DNA of 64,000 bases, taken from contig NZ_CP012109.1 in assembly GCF_000280925.3 (NCBI RefSeq), positions 9,088,001-9,152,000 of the forward strand. The letters are read 5' to 3'. The first letter of the stretch is position 1. Every line of letters starts with the position of its first letter. A program made the translations under genes and the position numbers. The stretch is from Myxococcus hansupus (GTDB taxonomy: Bacteria; Myxococcota; Myxococcia; Myxococcales; Myxococcaceae). The notes beneath the pieces were generated by a model. It saw nothing but the letters and a program-made list of their open reading frames with translations. It was not told the origin of the DNA and ran no database searches. This document shows positions 31,880 to 40,639 of the stretch, piece by piece.

Positions 31880-33553
31880 TCACCGTCTGTCGATGGGCCG
31901 CCGGGCCAGCAGCGCGAGCATCGCTTGCCCCATCACCACCAGCACGACGAAGGCGCAGGCCAGCACCGCGGCGGCGGCGGGGTCGGCGTAGCTCTGGAGC
32001 TCGAAGAGCAGCGTGCCCAGCACCTCGGTCCCCGCGGGAACGAGCAGCACGGACATCGTGATTTCTGTCGCGCACGCCAGGAACGCGAGCACGAAGGCCG
32101 CGGTGAGCGCGGGCCGTAGGAGTGGCAACGGCGCATCCACGAACGCCCGCCAGGGCCCCGCGCCGCTGACGCGCGCCGCCTCCGTGAGGGAGGTGTCCAG
32201 TTGCGCGAGCGCCTCCTCGCTGTTGCGCGCTCCCAGCGCGAGGTACTTCGCCACATAGGCGATGAGCAGCAGCCACGGCGTGTGCGCCAGCGCGAGCACG
32301 AAGGCCACCCGGTCCATCAGGATGAAGCGCAGGTCCCGGGAGAACACGAGCAGCAGCGCCAGGGCCAGCACTGTTCCCGGCACCGCGTAGGGCCAGACGG
32401 CCAGCGCCTCGACGCCCGCGCCCAGCCGCCGCGAGCCCCGTCGCAGCACCGCCGCGGCGAGCCCCAGCCCACACACCAGCGTGCCCGCCCCCACCGCGAG
32501 CAGGAGGCTGCGCCCGGTGGCGTGCAACGTGCGGGGCTCCATCAACACGCCCGCCCAGTGCGTCAGCGTCAGCTCGCTCCAGGCCAGCCGGGCGCCGAAG
32601 CTGCGCTGGAGCGACGTGAGGAAGATGGCGCCCAGGGGCAGCAACACCAGCACCGTGGCCGTCAGGCCCACCGCCACCAGGACACTGTTTCGCGCGGTGC
32701 CCAAGGGGAAGGGCCTGGCCGACAGGCCCTTTCCCGCGCTCAGGCGGACGCGCCCGGTCCGGCCCAGCATCTGGTTCACGCCCATGGCCAAGGGGGCCAG
32801 CAGCAGGAGCGAGGCCGCCAGCAGCGCCGCGCGCCCCAGTCCCGCGTCGCCTCCCATCAACACCAGCTCATAGATGCGCGTGGTGAGCACCCGCGTGGGC
32901 GGCGAGGCCGACACGCCCAGGAGGTAGGGGACGCCAAAGGACGAGGCCGCCATGAGGAACACCATGACCGCGCCGGACAGCAGCGAGGGCAACGCCAGGG
33001 GCAGCGTCGTGGTCAACAGCACCCGAGGCGTCGATGCGCCACACACGCGCGCGGCCTCCTCCATCGCCGGGTCCACGCGTCGCAGGGCCGCCGCGCCCGC
33101 GAGCAGCACCAGGGGAAGCCCCGACACACCTTCCACGAACGCGATGCCCACCGGGCCGTAGATGTCGAAGGTGTCCGCGCCCAGCAGCCGGTTGAGGTAC
33201 CCCGCGCGAGGGCTCGCGAGCGACAGCCAGCCCATGCCCCAGATGAAGGCGGGGACGGCGGAGGGCAGGGTGAACAGCACCGTGAAGGCGCCGCGCAGGG
33301 GCAGGTCGGTGCGGAACAGCACCAGCGCCAGCGGTGTCCCCGCGACGAAGGCCAGCACCGCCGCGCCCGTGGCGATGGTCAGCGTGTTGCCCAGCGCGCC
33401 CCGCTCCGCGAGCAACCACGTCAGGCCCCCGTCCTCGACGGCCCCCAGGCCGCGCCAGAGCAGCGCCGCCACCGGGAGCACGGAGAAGCCCAGCACCGGC
33501 ACCAGCCACGCGCCGAGCCCCAGCCACCAGGACCTGGCCGCCGCGGCGCTCAT
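31880..33553 (-). CDS. iron-type ABC transporter permease (two fused permease halves)
   Basis: A 557-residue inner-membrane protein of the Fe3+/thiamine/phosphonate permease class (FbpB/ThiP/PhnV-like). Two BPD_transp_1 halves are fused. Each has the cytoplasmic loop that contacts the ATPase: EEAARVCGASTPRVLLTTTL in the first half and EAARVSGAGPWRAFVDAPLP in the second. About twelve helices are visible. The ATG at 33553 overlaps the stop of the binding-protein gene (ATGA), so the longer frame from 33847 is rejected. Together they would import a metal or small anion. The ATPase that should energise it is not in the neighbourhood. Confidence 0.85.
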   Translation of the reverse strand: MSAAAARSWWLGLGAWLVPVLGFSVLPVAALLWRGLGAVEDGGLTWLLAERGALGNTLTIATGAAVLAFVAGTPLALVLFRTDLPLRGAFTVLFTLPSAVPAFIWGMGWLSLASPRAGYLNRLLGADTFDIYGPVGIAFVEGVSGLPLVLLAGAAALRRVDPAMEEAARVCGASTPRVLLTTTLPLALPSLLSGAVMVFLMAASSFGVPYLLGVSASPPTRVLTTRIYELVLMGGDAGLGRAALLAASLLLLAPLAMGVNQMLGRTGRVRLSAGKGLSARPFPLGTARNSVLVAVGLTATVLVLLPLGAIFLTSLQRSFGARLAWSELTLTHWAGVLMEPRTLHATGRSLLLAVGAGTLVCGLGLAAAVLRRGSRRLGAGVEALAVWPYAVPGTVLALALLLVFSRDLRFILMDRVAFVLALAHTPWLLLIAYVAKYLALGARNSEEALAQLDTSLTEAARVSGAGPWRAFVDAPLPLLRPALTAAFVLAFLACATEITMSVLLVPAGTEVLGTLLFELQSYADPAAAAVLACAFVVLVVMGQAMLALLARRPIDRR

Positions 33554-34596
33554 CGCGCGAAGGCCTGCTGGAAGCGCTCCTTCACGGCGCCGCCCTGGGT
33601 GAGGCCTCGCTCGAGCAGCTCGGGTGTCCAGGGGCGCGCGCGCTCCAGCAGCGCCTCGACGCCGGGTTCTCCCCTGGGGCCTGGGAGCCTGGGGTCCACC
33701 GCGTGCATGTCGCCCTGCTCGACGATGATGCGCTGGCCTTCGGGTGACAGCAGCACGTCCACCACCGCCTTCGCCGCCACGGGGTTGGGCGTCGTCGCGA
33801 AGAGGGCCGCGGGCCCGGGGATGACGACGGCACCGTCGGTGGGCCACACCACCTGGATGGGACTGCCGCGCGCCTGGGCCGCGAGCACGTTCTCCAGGAG
33901 CAGCACGCCCGCGTCGGCCTCGCCGCTCTCCACCTTCTGGAGCACCGCCGCGTTGCCTCCCGCGACAATGGCGCCGCGCTGGCGCAGCCCCGTGAAGAAG
34001 GTCGCGCCGTACCTCGCGTCACAGAACACGGCCCATGTGAAGGCGGTGCCCGACGTGAGCGGATCGCCAATGGCCACGCGCCCCGTCCAGGGGCCTTGGG
34101 CCAGCGCCTCGAAGGACGTGGGGGGCGGCGGTCCACCCTTCCGGTAGACCAGGACCATGGTGGACAGGCGCAGGGCCGCGTAGCGCGCATCCAGGTCTAC
34201 CAGGGCGCGGGGCACGCGGAGCACGTTGGGCGAGGCATGGCGGAGCAGGGCGCCTTCGCGCGCGAGCCGCTCGTAGAGGAACGGGTCGGAGGTGGCCAGG
34301 AGGTCCGCGCGGACGGCGCCCGCGGCGCGCTCGGCTTCCAGGCGGCTGGCCACCTTCTCGCTGCCGGCCTGGTACCAGTGCACCTGGACGCCGGGCAGCC
34401 GCTCCTTCAGCAGGGGCTCCAGCGCGTCCAGGACGTGCCGGTACATGGACGTGTAGACCCAGACGTCTCCGGACGGTGTGCCCTCGCGCGTGGGGGCCGG
34501 CCCGGCCGAGGGCGCGGCGGACTCGATGCGGCAGGCGGCGAGCAGGATGAGCGCGCAGGTGAGGCCCGCGCCCCGGAGCAGCGTGGGCAAGGACAT
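33550..34596 (-). CDS. iron-type ABC transporter substrate-binding lipoprotein
   Basis: A 348-residue periplasmic binding protein of the FbpA/PhnS type. The signal peptide carries a lipobox (LTCALILLAAC), then a Pro-rich linker and the domain: VWVYTSMYRHVLDALEPLLK, YQAGSEKVASRLEAERAAGA, RADLLATSDPFLYERLAREG and a C-terminal VVDVLLSPEGQRIIVEQGDM. These segments are typical of Fe(III)- or phosphonate-binding proteins. The ATG at 34596 is preferred; an alternative lies seven codons upstream at 34617. It is the promoter-proximal gene of a two-gene operon with the permease. Confidence 0.83.
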   Translation of the reverse strand: MSLPTLLRGAGLTCALILLAACRIESAAPSAGPAPTREGTPSGDVWVYTSMYRHVLDALEPLLKERLPGVQVHWYQAGSEKVASRLEAERAAGAVRADLLATSDPFLYERLAREGALLRHASPNVLRVPRALVDLDARYAALRLSTMVLVYRKGGPPPPTSFEALAQGPWTGRVAIGDPLTSGTAFTWAVFCDARYGATFFTGLRQRGAIVAGGNAAVLQKVESGEADAGVLLLENVLAAQARGSPIQVVWPTDGAVVIPGPAALFATTPNPVAAKAVVDVLLSPEGQRIIVEQGDMHAVDPRLPGPRGEPGVEALLERARPWTPELLERGLTQGGAVKERFQQAFAR

Positions 34597-34665
34597 GCGC
34601 CCCGGATTATGCGGCACGCGCGCGCCCTGTCACGCGGCGTGGGCGTCACGGCCCGGAAAAGCGAA

Positions 34666-34694
34666 GCCCCTCCGCGCGCGAGGCACGGAGGGGC
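34666..34694 (-). terminator. rho-independent terminator of the cytochrome operon
   Basis: GCCCCTCCG (34666-34674) pairs with CGGAGGGGC (34686-34694). Read on the minus strand, the stem is followed by TTCGCTTTTCC, a partial T-run. It lies 20 bp after the stop of the diheme cytochrome gene. Confidence 0.75.
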
Positions 34695-34713
34695 CGCTCA
34701 GCAGGCAACGGGC

Positions 34714-35955
34714 CTACTTGCAGGACTGCGGCGGCATGGCGTCAATCCAGTCCGCGATGAGCCTCGATGCCTGGTTGTGACGCAGGGCGCGGCCCAGCTC
34801 CGGCATCATCTTCCCCGACTCCTCGGTGTCCATGCGGTACCAGAGGATGGACGTCGAGTGGCTGCCGGGGACGATGTCGAACTCACCGCCCACGCCGCCG
34901 CCCGCGGACCCGGGCCGCTTGCACACGCCCAGCGTGAAGGCGTCCGTGTTCTCGACGTTGAGGAACAGCCGGCTGGTGGTGCCCGACGTCGCCTTGGGGT
35001 TGTGGCAATGCGCGCAGTTGATGTCCAGGTAGGTGCGCGCACGGTGCTCCAGGCTGGCCTCCTCCTCGTTGAACGCGTTCGGCGCGCGCGGCACCGAGTC
35101 GAGCGGCGGCAGCCCCGTCAGCCGGCCCAGGTTGGCCAGGTGCTGGAGCTGGTTGAGGGCCTCACCGCCGTAGTCGTGCTCCCGGTTGAGATACCGGGCC
35201 TTCACGCCGATGGGCACCAACACCTGGTTGTCCTGTGCGTCCTGGACGTGGTGGCACTTCAGGCACTGGTTCTTGCTGGGCACCAGGTAGTCCAGCCGCC
35301 GCTCCACGCCGTCCTCGCCGATGAAGCGCACGTCGCGCACGACGCGGCCGCCGTTGGCCAGCGTGGCCTCCGTCTGGGCCTCGTTCCAGAAGTAGGGGAA
35401 CGCCTCCCAGCCACCGGGCCGCCGCACCAGCACGCGCGTTTCAATGACGCGCACGTTCTCCTCGGGCACGCGGAGGTCCGCGGGGAAGGCGAACGTCTTG
35501 GTGATGATGGTGCCCACCGGCAGGTCCAGCACTTCGCTGGCCGAGTACCGGGCCGAGGTGTCCGGCGGGATGAACAGCGTGCGCGTCTTCACCGAGTAGT
35601 CGGAGAAGAGCGGCGTGGTCAGCGTGTAGGGGATGTTCCCCTCCACCGGCCGCAGCCCGCCCGCCGCCGGTGTCCCGGTGAAGAGGCCGAAGCCCGACAG
35701 CGTGGTGGGCGGGAAGACCTCGCCGGCATCCGGTGTGCCCGCGTCGTCGCCGCCGGCATCCGGTGTGCCCGCGTCGTCGCCCGCGTCACCCGCGTCGGGC
35801 GTGCCGCTGTCCTCGGGGGGCAGGCCCGAGTCACGCTCGGTGGTGCCGGCGTCGGGCTGGGGTGTGACGCCGTCCTCGTCACCCGAGCAGGAGGCCAGCG
35901 CCGCGGTCAACAGCACCGCGGCGAGGCCCAGGCCCGGGATGAACGGCTTGTGCAT
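34714..35955 (-). CDS. SO2930/TIGR03806-family diheme c-type cytochrome lipoprotein
   Basis: A ~413-residue exported lipoprotein (LLTAALASC lipobox) with a low-complexity DAG linker (GTPDAGDAGDDAG). The globular part opens LSGFGLFTGTPAAGGLRPVE and has two haem-type sites: CLKCHH near the middle and CAHCHN further on, within YLDINCAHCHNPKATSGTTS. The first gives Cys-x2-Cys-His, and so does the second. The family occurs next to the beta-helix partner TIGR03805, as here. It probably carries electrons outside the cytoplasmic membrane. The start is taken as ATG 35955; a GTG at 35970 is the alternative. The upstream gene stops 8-23 bp before it. Confidence 0.8.
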   Translation of the reverse strand: MHKPFIPGLGLAAVLLTAALASCSGDEDGVTPQPDAGTTERDSGLPPEDSGTPDAGDAGDDAGTPDAGGDDAGTPDAGEVFPPTTLSGFGLFTGTPAAGGLRPVEGNIPYTLTTPLFSDYSVKTRTLFIPPDTSARYSASEVLDLPVGTIITKTFAFPADLRVPEENVRVIETRVLVRRPGGWEAFPYFWNEAQTEATLANGGRVVRDVRFIGEDGVERRLDYLVPSKNQCLKCHHVQDAQDNQVLVPIGVKARYLNREHDYGGEALNQLQHLANLGRLTGLPPLDSVPRAPNAFNEEEASLEHRARTYLDINCAHCHNPKATSGTTSRLFLNVENTDAFTLGVCKRPGSAGGGVGGEFDIVPGSHSTSILWYRMDTEESGKMMPELGRALRHNQASRLIADWIDAMPPQSCK

Positions 35956-35978
35956 GCGTCCGTTCGTCACCAGGCGTC

Positions 35979-37523
35979 TCAGCGGATGGTGAGGGCCGGG
36001 GAGAAGCCGGAGCAGTTGTAGGGCGCGGCGCCCTGCTCATAGCGGCGCGTCTCCTCCCAGGCCGCGGCCACGTTGGGCGTGGGCGACAGGAGGTGGCCAC
36101 CCACCGCCTGCAGGTCGAAGTCCACCAGCGCGGACCGCGTGCCCTCCGGCAGCGTGTTGCCGGTGACGCAGATGTTGATGGGGTTGGACAGGCTCTCGTT
36201 GCGAGGCGCCGGGTCGATGCCATCCCAGAGCACGTGCTCCACGCCCGGGGAGTCATGCACCGCGGCGCCGTAGGCGTACACCGCGCCCACCAGCGCGCCC
36301 AGCGGGCGGCGCTCCGCGTCCGGCGTGCCATTGTCCACCCTGCCGCCGCTGCCGCCGGTGAAGGTGTTGTCGTGGATGTAGATGTCCGCGCTGGGGTAGT
36401 TGAAGAAACCGGGCGCCCACTGGACGGGGTCCGCCTCGATGGCCAGGCCGCTGAGGATGGCGATGTCCACCGTGTTGTTGTCACCCCACGTGTTGTGCTC
36501 GAACTCCACCCGGCGCGAGGCCAGGATGAAGGTGCCGGTGCCGGCGGGGACCTGGGACACGGTGCTGCTGCTGGCCTCCACGGAGGCGAAGTTGGGGCGG
36601 TTGTTGCCGGTGATGGTGTTGTGGGCCACGTAGATGTCCGTGCCCCGGATGGGGTTGCCCGGCAGGTCGAACACCACCAGGCCCGTGGTGTTGTCCGTGG
36701 CGGTGTTGTTCGTCACGTGCGCGAACTTGGTGTTCTCGATTTCGATGCCGGCCACGTTCTTCTTGGCCACGTTCCGCCGGACGATGGTGTGCGTCGTCTG
36801 ACCGACGTAGATACCGGCGTCGGCGGCGTTGTAGGCCTCACAGTCCTCCACGAGGACGTAGGTCGACTTCACCGGGTAGATGCCGTACTTGCCGTTGCTC
36901 TCCAGGTTCTCCTGGGACCACTCGGTGCGCACGCGCTGGATGAACACGTTGCTGGAGGACTCGATGCGCATGCCGTCCTTCTTGGCGTTCCACACCGTCA
37001 GGTCCGTGACGGTGAACAGCTTGCCCACCACGTCCAGGCCGTTGGTGTTCGCGGCCGCGTTGGAGAAGTCCAGCACGGTGCTGGCCTCACCGCCGGTGGC
37101 CTCGCCCTGGGCGCCCTTGCCCGCGCCCTTGACGGTGATGCCGTTGGCGCGGATGGTGATGGCGTTGTCGAACTGGAAGGTGCCCGCGCCCAGTTGGATG
37201 GTGGTGCATTCGACCAGCGCGTTCACCGCGTCCTGGAGCTCCTGCTCCTCGCCCGGGTTGAACGTCAGCGTGGCCTGCTCCTTGCCCTCACACGAGAAGT
37301 CCCGCGGCCAGTTGGCGGGGTCCGCCACGCCGCCGGTGCCACCGTCACCCGTGCCGGCATCCGTGCCCGCGTCCGTGCCGGCGTCCGTCGGCGTGCCGGA
37401 GTCCGGCTGGCCCGCGTCCGGCGTGTTGTTGTCGTCGTCGTCCGAGCAGGCAGGAAGGGCGAGCAGACCCACGAGGGCCAGGAGCGCGGCACGAGGCGCG
37501 CGCGACAGCGGCAGAGGATGCAT
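35979..37523 (-). CDS. parallel beta-helix repeat lipoprotein (TIGR03805 type)
   Basis: A 514-residue exported lipoprotein (LLALPAC lipobox) with a TDAGTDAGT linker. Its body is a right-handed parallel beta-helix: repeats such as GITVKGAGKGAQGE, LFTVTDLTVWNAKKDGMRIE, TYVLVEDCEAYNAADAGIYV and TIVRRNVAKKNVAGIEIENT, with Asn and Val ladders, then a C-terminal region with GALVGAVYAYGAAVHDSPGV. The fold is shared with pectate lyases and surface adhesins, and no catalytic set is seen. It is first in the operon and precedes the TIGR03806 diheme cytochrome, its usual partner. Confidence 0.8.
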   Translation of the reverse strand: MHPLPLSRAPRAALLALVGLLALPACSDDDDNNTPDAGQPDSGTPTDAGTDAGTDAGTGDGGTGGVADPANWPRDFSCEGKEQATLTFNPGEEQELQDAVNALVECTTIQLGAGTFQFDNAITIRANGITVKGAGKGAQGEATGGEASTVLDFSNAAANTNGLDVVGKLFTVTDLTVWNAKKDGMRIESSSNVFIQRVRTEWSQENLESNGKYGIYPVKSTYVLVEDCEAYNAADAGIYVGQTTHTIVRRNVAKKNVAGIEIENTKFAHVTNNTATDNTTGLVVFDLPGNPIRGTDIYVAHNTITGNNRPNFASVEASSSTVSQVPAGTGTFILASRRVEFEHNTWGDNNTVDIAILSGLAIEADPVQWAPGFFNYPSADIYIHDNTFTGGSGGRVDNGTPDAERRPLGALVGAVYAYGAAVHDSPGVEHVLWDGIDPAPRNESLSNPINICVTGNTLPEGTRSALVDFDLQAVGGHLLSPTPNVAAAWEETRRYEQGAAPYNCSGFSPALTIR

Positions 37524-37722
37524 CAGGTATCTCCCGAGGAAGTGCTGCGACCTGGGCTGCCGAGCAGGGGGCTCCAGGGCTCAGCCAGGACGTGCGAATC
37601 CTCTCTGTGAAAGTGGGCAACCTCAAGGGTGAGACATCAAAAACAGCCACACTGCCCGTGACGCGATGCGTTCTGCAACACGGTTGATAAATTGCTCCAA
37701 TCCTTCATGAGAGGTCCAAGCA

Positions 37723-38646
37723 GTGCTGCCTTACTTCCCCTTCGAGCAGGATGTCTTTTCAATGTCGCTGGGCGTGCGTGCGCTGCGGCCTGAGGAGACA
37801 CTCATTGAAGTAGACGCGCCGCGCTATGCGCATGAGCTGGGGTTGAAGACGTCGCTGCTGGCGGCGGGCCACGCGGAGCGCTTCCAGGGGGGGCCCGACA
37901 CGGAGCCGCTGCAATGGGAGACGCTGACGGTGCTGCTGCCTGCCATGGCGCGTCAATCTCCGGAGCACTTCGCGCTGGACGTGGAAGGCTCGCGTTGGAC
38001 GTGGCGCAACCACCTGCTGGGCACGCGGACGGAGTTCACCCCGGGGGAGGCCGCGAGCCTGCCGCAGGCGCCGCTCGACTGGCTCGGGCGCCAGGTGCAG
38101 GAGGACCTGCTGCTGCTGGATGGCACGCGTGAGGGGTTTCCACTGGTCGCGGGGCAGTTGTGCTTCCCCTCCGGCTGGTGCCTGGGTGACAAGCTGGGCC
38201 TGCCGCTGCTCGCGGTCCACAACCCGGTGCCCCAGTTCAACGCGAAGCTGGGCACCTCCACGCTGAAGTTGATGGAGGGGCTGAAGCCAGGGCGGCCGGT
38301 GACGCGCTGCAATTGGGCCTTCAGCGTCACCGAGCGGCTGGACCTGGAGCCCCGCACGCTGCCGGAGTGGCGCCACCTGTTCGACGGCATCACCCCGGAC
38401 AACGCGGGCGAGCGCTGCTTCCTTCGCCTGGAGCGGCAGACGCTCACCCGGATGCCCCAGACGCGCGCCATCCTCTTCACCATCCACACCTATGTGGCGC
38501 CCATCGCCACGGAGGTTGCGGCGCCTGGAAGGCGGCGGCGGCTCGCCAGCGTGCTGCGCTCCGTGCCCGAGGACACCGCCACCTACAAGCGGTTGACGCC
38601 GATGCTGGCGCCGCTGCTCGGCTACCTGGAGGCCGCGGAGGGGTGA
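37723..38646 (+). CDS. DUF3445 family protein (heme-dependent oxidative N-demethylase-like)
   Basis: A 307-residue soluble protein of the DUF3445 family, which includes the heme-dependent oxidative N-demethylase catalytic subunit of dimethylamine metabolism. Blocks that match are VQEDLLLLDGTREGFPLVAG, CFPSGWCLGDKLGLPLLAVH, then PVPQFNAKLGTSTLKLMEGL, RCNWAFSVTERL, CFLRLERQTLTRMPQTRAIL and FTIHTYVAPI. The GTG start at 37723 has GAGAGGT eight bases upstream. The subunits that normally supply electrons are not encoded nearby, so its reaction here is open. The 199 bp before it is an A/T-richer divergent region shared with the beta-helix gene. Confidence 0.8.
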   Translation: MLPYFPFEQDVFSMSLGVRALRPEETLIEVDAPRYAHELGLKTSLLAAGHAERFQGGPDTEPLQWETLTVLLPAMARQSPEHFALDVEGSRWTWRNHLLGTRTEFTPGEAASLPQAPLDWLGRQVQEDLLLLDGTREGFPLVAGQLCFPSGWCLGDKLGLPLLAVHNPVPQFNAKLGTSTLKLMEGLKPGRPVTRCNWAFSVTERLDLEPRTLPEWRHLFDGITPDNAGERCFLRLERQTLTRMPQTRAILFTIHTYVAPIATEVAAPGRRRRLASVLRSVPEDTATYKRLTPMLAPLLGYLEAAEG

Positions 38647-38868
38647 TGGCCCTCGGGGGTTCCCACAGAGGCGGGTAATGAAAAGTCACACCTCCCCCGG
38701 GACTGAAAGGGACGCCTCGGTGCTGGGCAAGGTGTCAGCCGGAAACGAGTCCGGCCGCCCCGTGCGGTCGGGACCATTGTCAGGCCGTTTCTGTAGTAAG
38801 TCGGCCCTCCGGAACTGACTGCGGCGATGTCTCACTGCCGCTCCAGAAAGCAAGGAAGAGGGCACGAC

Positions 38869-39651
38869 ATGCGTAAGACGTGGCTGGTCGCGGGAATGCT
38901 GGTGCTGGCGGGCTGCCAGCAGCAGGGCAAGACGGATGCGGCGTCGACGGCGGCGCCGGCTGCTGCGGGCGCGAGCGCCAACCCGCAGACGGAAGACCAG
39001 AAGACGCTGTACGCGCTGGGCCTTTCCATTGGCCGCAGCGTCAGCGTGTTCGACATGACGCCGGAGGAGCTGGCGTACGTGCAGTCTGGCATCACCGCGC
39101 AGGTGAAGGGCGAGAAGCCCGCGGTGGACCTGGAGACCTACGGTCCCAAGCTGCAGGAGCTGGCCCGCGCGCGCAGCACCCGCAAGGCCGAGGCGGAGAA
39201 GGAGAAGGCCAAGGCGTTCCTGGAGACGGCCTCGAAGGAAGAGGGCGCCCAGAAGACGGAGTCGGGCCTCATCTACAAGGAGCTGACCGCCGGTACGGGC
39301 GCGACGCCCGCGGCCTCGGACATCGTGAAGGTGCACTACCGCGGCACGCTGCCGGACGGCACCGAGTTCGACAGCTCGCACAAGCGTGGCGAGCCCACGC
39401 AGTTCCCGCTCCAGGGCGTCATCAAGTGCTGGACCGAGGGCGTGCAGAAGATGAAGGTGGGCGGCAAGGCCAAGCTCGTGTGCCCGTCCGACATCGCCTA
39501 CGGTGACCGTGGCGCCCCGCCGAACATCCCGGGCGGCGCGGCCCTGGTGTTCGAGGTGGAGCTGCTCGAGATCGTCAAGCAGCCGGAGATGCCGGCCATG
39601 GGTGGCACGCCCCCGGCGAACAAGCAGCCCTCCGCGGCCGAGAAGAAGTAG
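38869..39651 (+). CDS. FKBP-type peptidyl-prolyl isomerase lipoprotein
   Basis: A 260-residue periplasmic isomerase of the FkpA/Mip class. The lipobox (LVAGMLVLAGC) is followed by an N-terminal dimerisation helix region (TLYALGLSIGRSVSVFDMTP, then KAEAEKEKAKAFLETA) and the FKBP domain: IVKVHYRGTLPDGTEFDSSH, GVIKCWTEGVQKMKVGGKAK, SDIAYGDRGAPPNIPGGAAL and VFEVELLEI. The active-site aromatic and acidic residues of FKBPs are kept (Y and D in the first block, the I and W of the second). ATG 38869 has GGAAGAGG upstream, and the longer frame from 38827 lacks support. A strong terminator follows. Confidence 0.88.
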   Translation: MRKTWLVAGMLVLAGCQQQGKTDAASTAAPAAAGASANPQTEDQKTLYALGLSIGRSVSVFDMTPEELAYVQSGITAQVKGEKPAVDLETYGPKLQELARARSTRKAEAEKEKAKAFLETASKEEGAQKTESGLIYKELTAGTGATPAASDIVKVHYRGTLPDGTEFDSSHKRGEPTQFPLQGVIKCWTEGVQKMKVGGKAKLVCPSDIAYGDRGAPPNIPGGAALVFEVELLEIVKQPEMPAMGGTPPANKQPSAAEKK

Positions 39652-39679
39652 TCACTGTCGTTCGCGCAGGACGCAAGGG

Positions 39680-39710
39680 GGGCTGGTGAGGGACGCATCC
39701 CTCCCAGCCC
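39680..39710 (+). terminator. strong hairpin terminator after the FKBP gene
   Basis: GGGCTGG (39680-39686) pairs with CCAGCCC (39704-39710), and GAGGGA pairs with TCCCTC inside, with a single T bulge and a CGCA loop. It is followed by TCTTCG and lies about 30 bp after the stop. Confidence 0.7.
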
Positions 39711-39808
39711 TCTTCGCGTTTCGCTGGGCCGCCTCGCTCGAGGTGGCGCGAGGCGCCATCCCAGGATAGTCGTCCTCGGGTTCCCCCACCCACGGAGGTC
39801 GACACACC

Positions 39809-40639
39809 ATGCGCCAGGGCCTGTTGCTGATGATGGGAGCGCTGCTCCTGGGAGGCTGCGTCCAGGGCCGCGCCCGCGAGGTCCAGCGCGAGCCGTCCGC
39901 CACGGGCGCCGTGTCCGAAGAGGCGTTCAAGGCGCTGCACACGCTGCGCAAGGACGCGCCGCCGCCGCTCCAGGGCGAGGAGGTGGAGGTGGCCGGCACC
40001 AAAGCCTACCTGAGCCTGCCCCAGGGCGTTCAGGGGCCGTTGCCCGCGGTCCTGGTCATCCATGAGTGGTGGGGCCTCAACCCGCACATCAAGCACTGGG
40101 CGGACCGGCTCGCCGCGGAGGGCTACGCCGCGCTGGCGGTGGACCTGTATGGCGGCAAGGTGGCCACCTCGCGGGAGGAGGCGCTGTCGCTGCTGAAGGC
40201 CGTGGACGCGGGCCGCGCGCAGGAGACGCTGAAGGCCGCGCACGCGTTCCTCCAGCAGGACGCGCGCATCCAGGCGCCGCGCACGGGCAGCATCGGCTGG
40301 TGCTTCGGCGGCGGCTGGTCCCTGCGCACGGCCATGGCCATTCCGGAGCTGGACGCGGCGGTCATCTACTACGGCAACCCGGTGACGGACCCGAAGGCGC
40401 TCGCGCCCATCCAGGCGCAGGTGCTGGGCATCTTCGGCACTCGGGACGCCTCCATCCCTCCGGAGACGGTGCAGTCCTTCCGGGACGGCCTGGATGCGGC
40501 GGGCGTGCGGCACTACATCCTGGAGTTCGAGGCGGACCACGCCTTCGCCAACCCGTCAGGCGAGCGCTACGACGGCGGCGCCGCCGCGGGCGCCTGGCAG
40601 CAGGTGGCCGCCTTCCTGGACCAGCACCTGCGTCAGTAG
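39809..40639 (+). CDS. dienelactone-hydrolase-family lipoprotein
   Basis: A 276-residue alpha/beta hydrolase with a lipobox (LLLMMGALLLGGC). Dienelactone-hydrolase hallmarks are PAVLVIHEWWGLNPHIKHWA, YAALAVDLYGG, the nucleophile region GSIGWCFGGGWSL (Cys), FGTRDASIPPETVQ (Asp) and EADHAFANPSGE (His). The Cys nucleophile in a G-x-C-x-G setting is that of the family. Lipid anchoring is unusual for this family, which is mostly cytosolic. The substrate is unknown. Its stop codon overlaps that of the convergent CAP protein gene by seven bases. Confidence 0.85.
   Translation: MRQGLLLMMGALLLGGCVQGRAREVQREPSATGAVSEEAFKALHTLRKDAPPPLQGEEVEVAGTKAYLSLPQGVQGPLPAVLVIHEWWGLNPHIKHWADRLAAEGYAALAVDLYGGKVATSREEALSLLKAVDAGRAQETLKAAHAFLQQDARIQAPRTGSIGWCFGGGWSLRTAMAIPELDAAVIYYGNPVTDPKALAPIQAQVLGIFGTRDASIPPETVQSFRDGLDAAGVRHYILEFEADHAFANPSGERYDGGAAAGAWQQVAAFLDQHLRQ

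Noticed and set aside
32201..36021. Two long plus-strand frames opposite the ABC transporter and cytochrome genes
   Set aside because: Arg/Gln/His-rich with no domains, and they cross real gene boundaries on the opposite strand.
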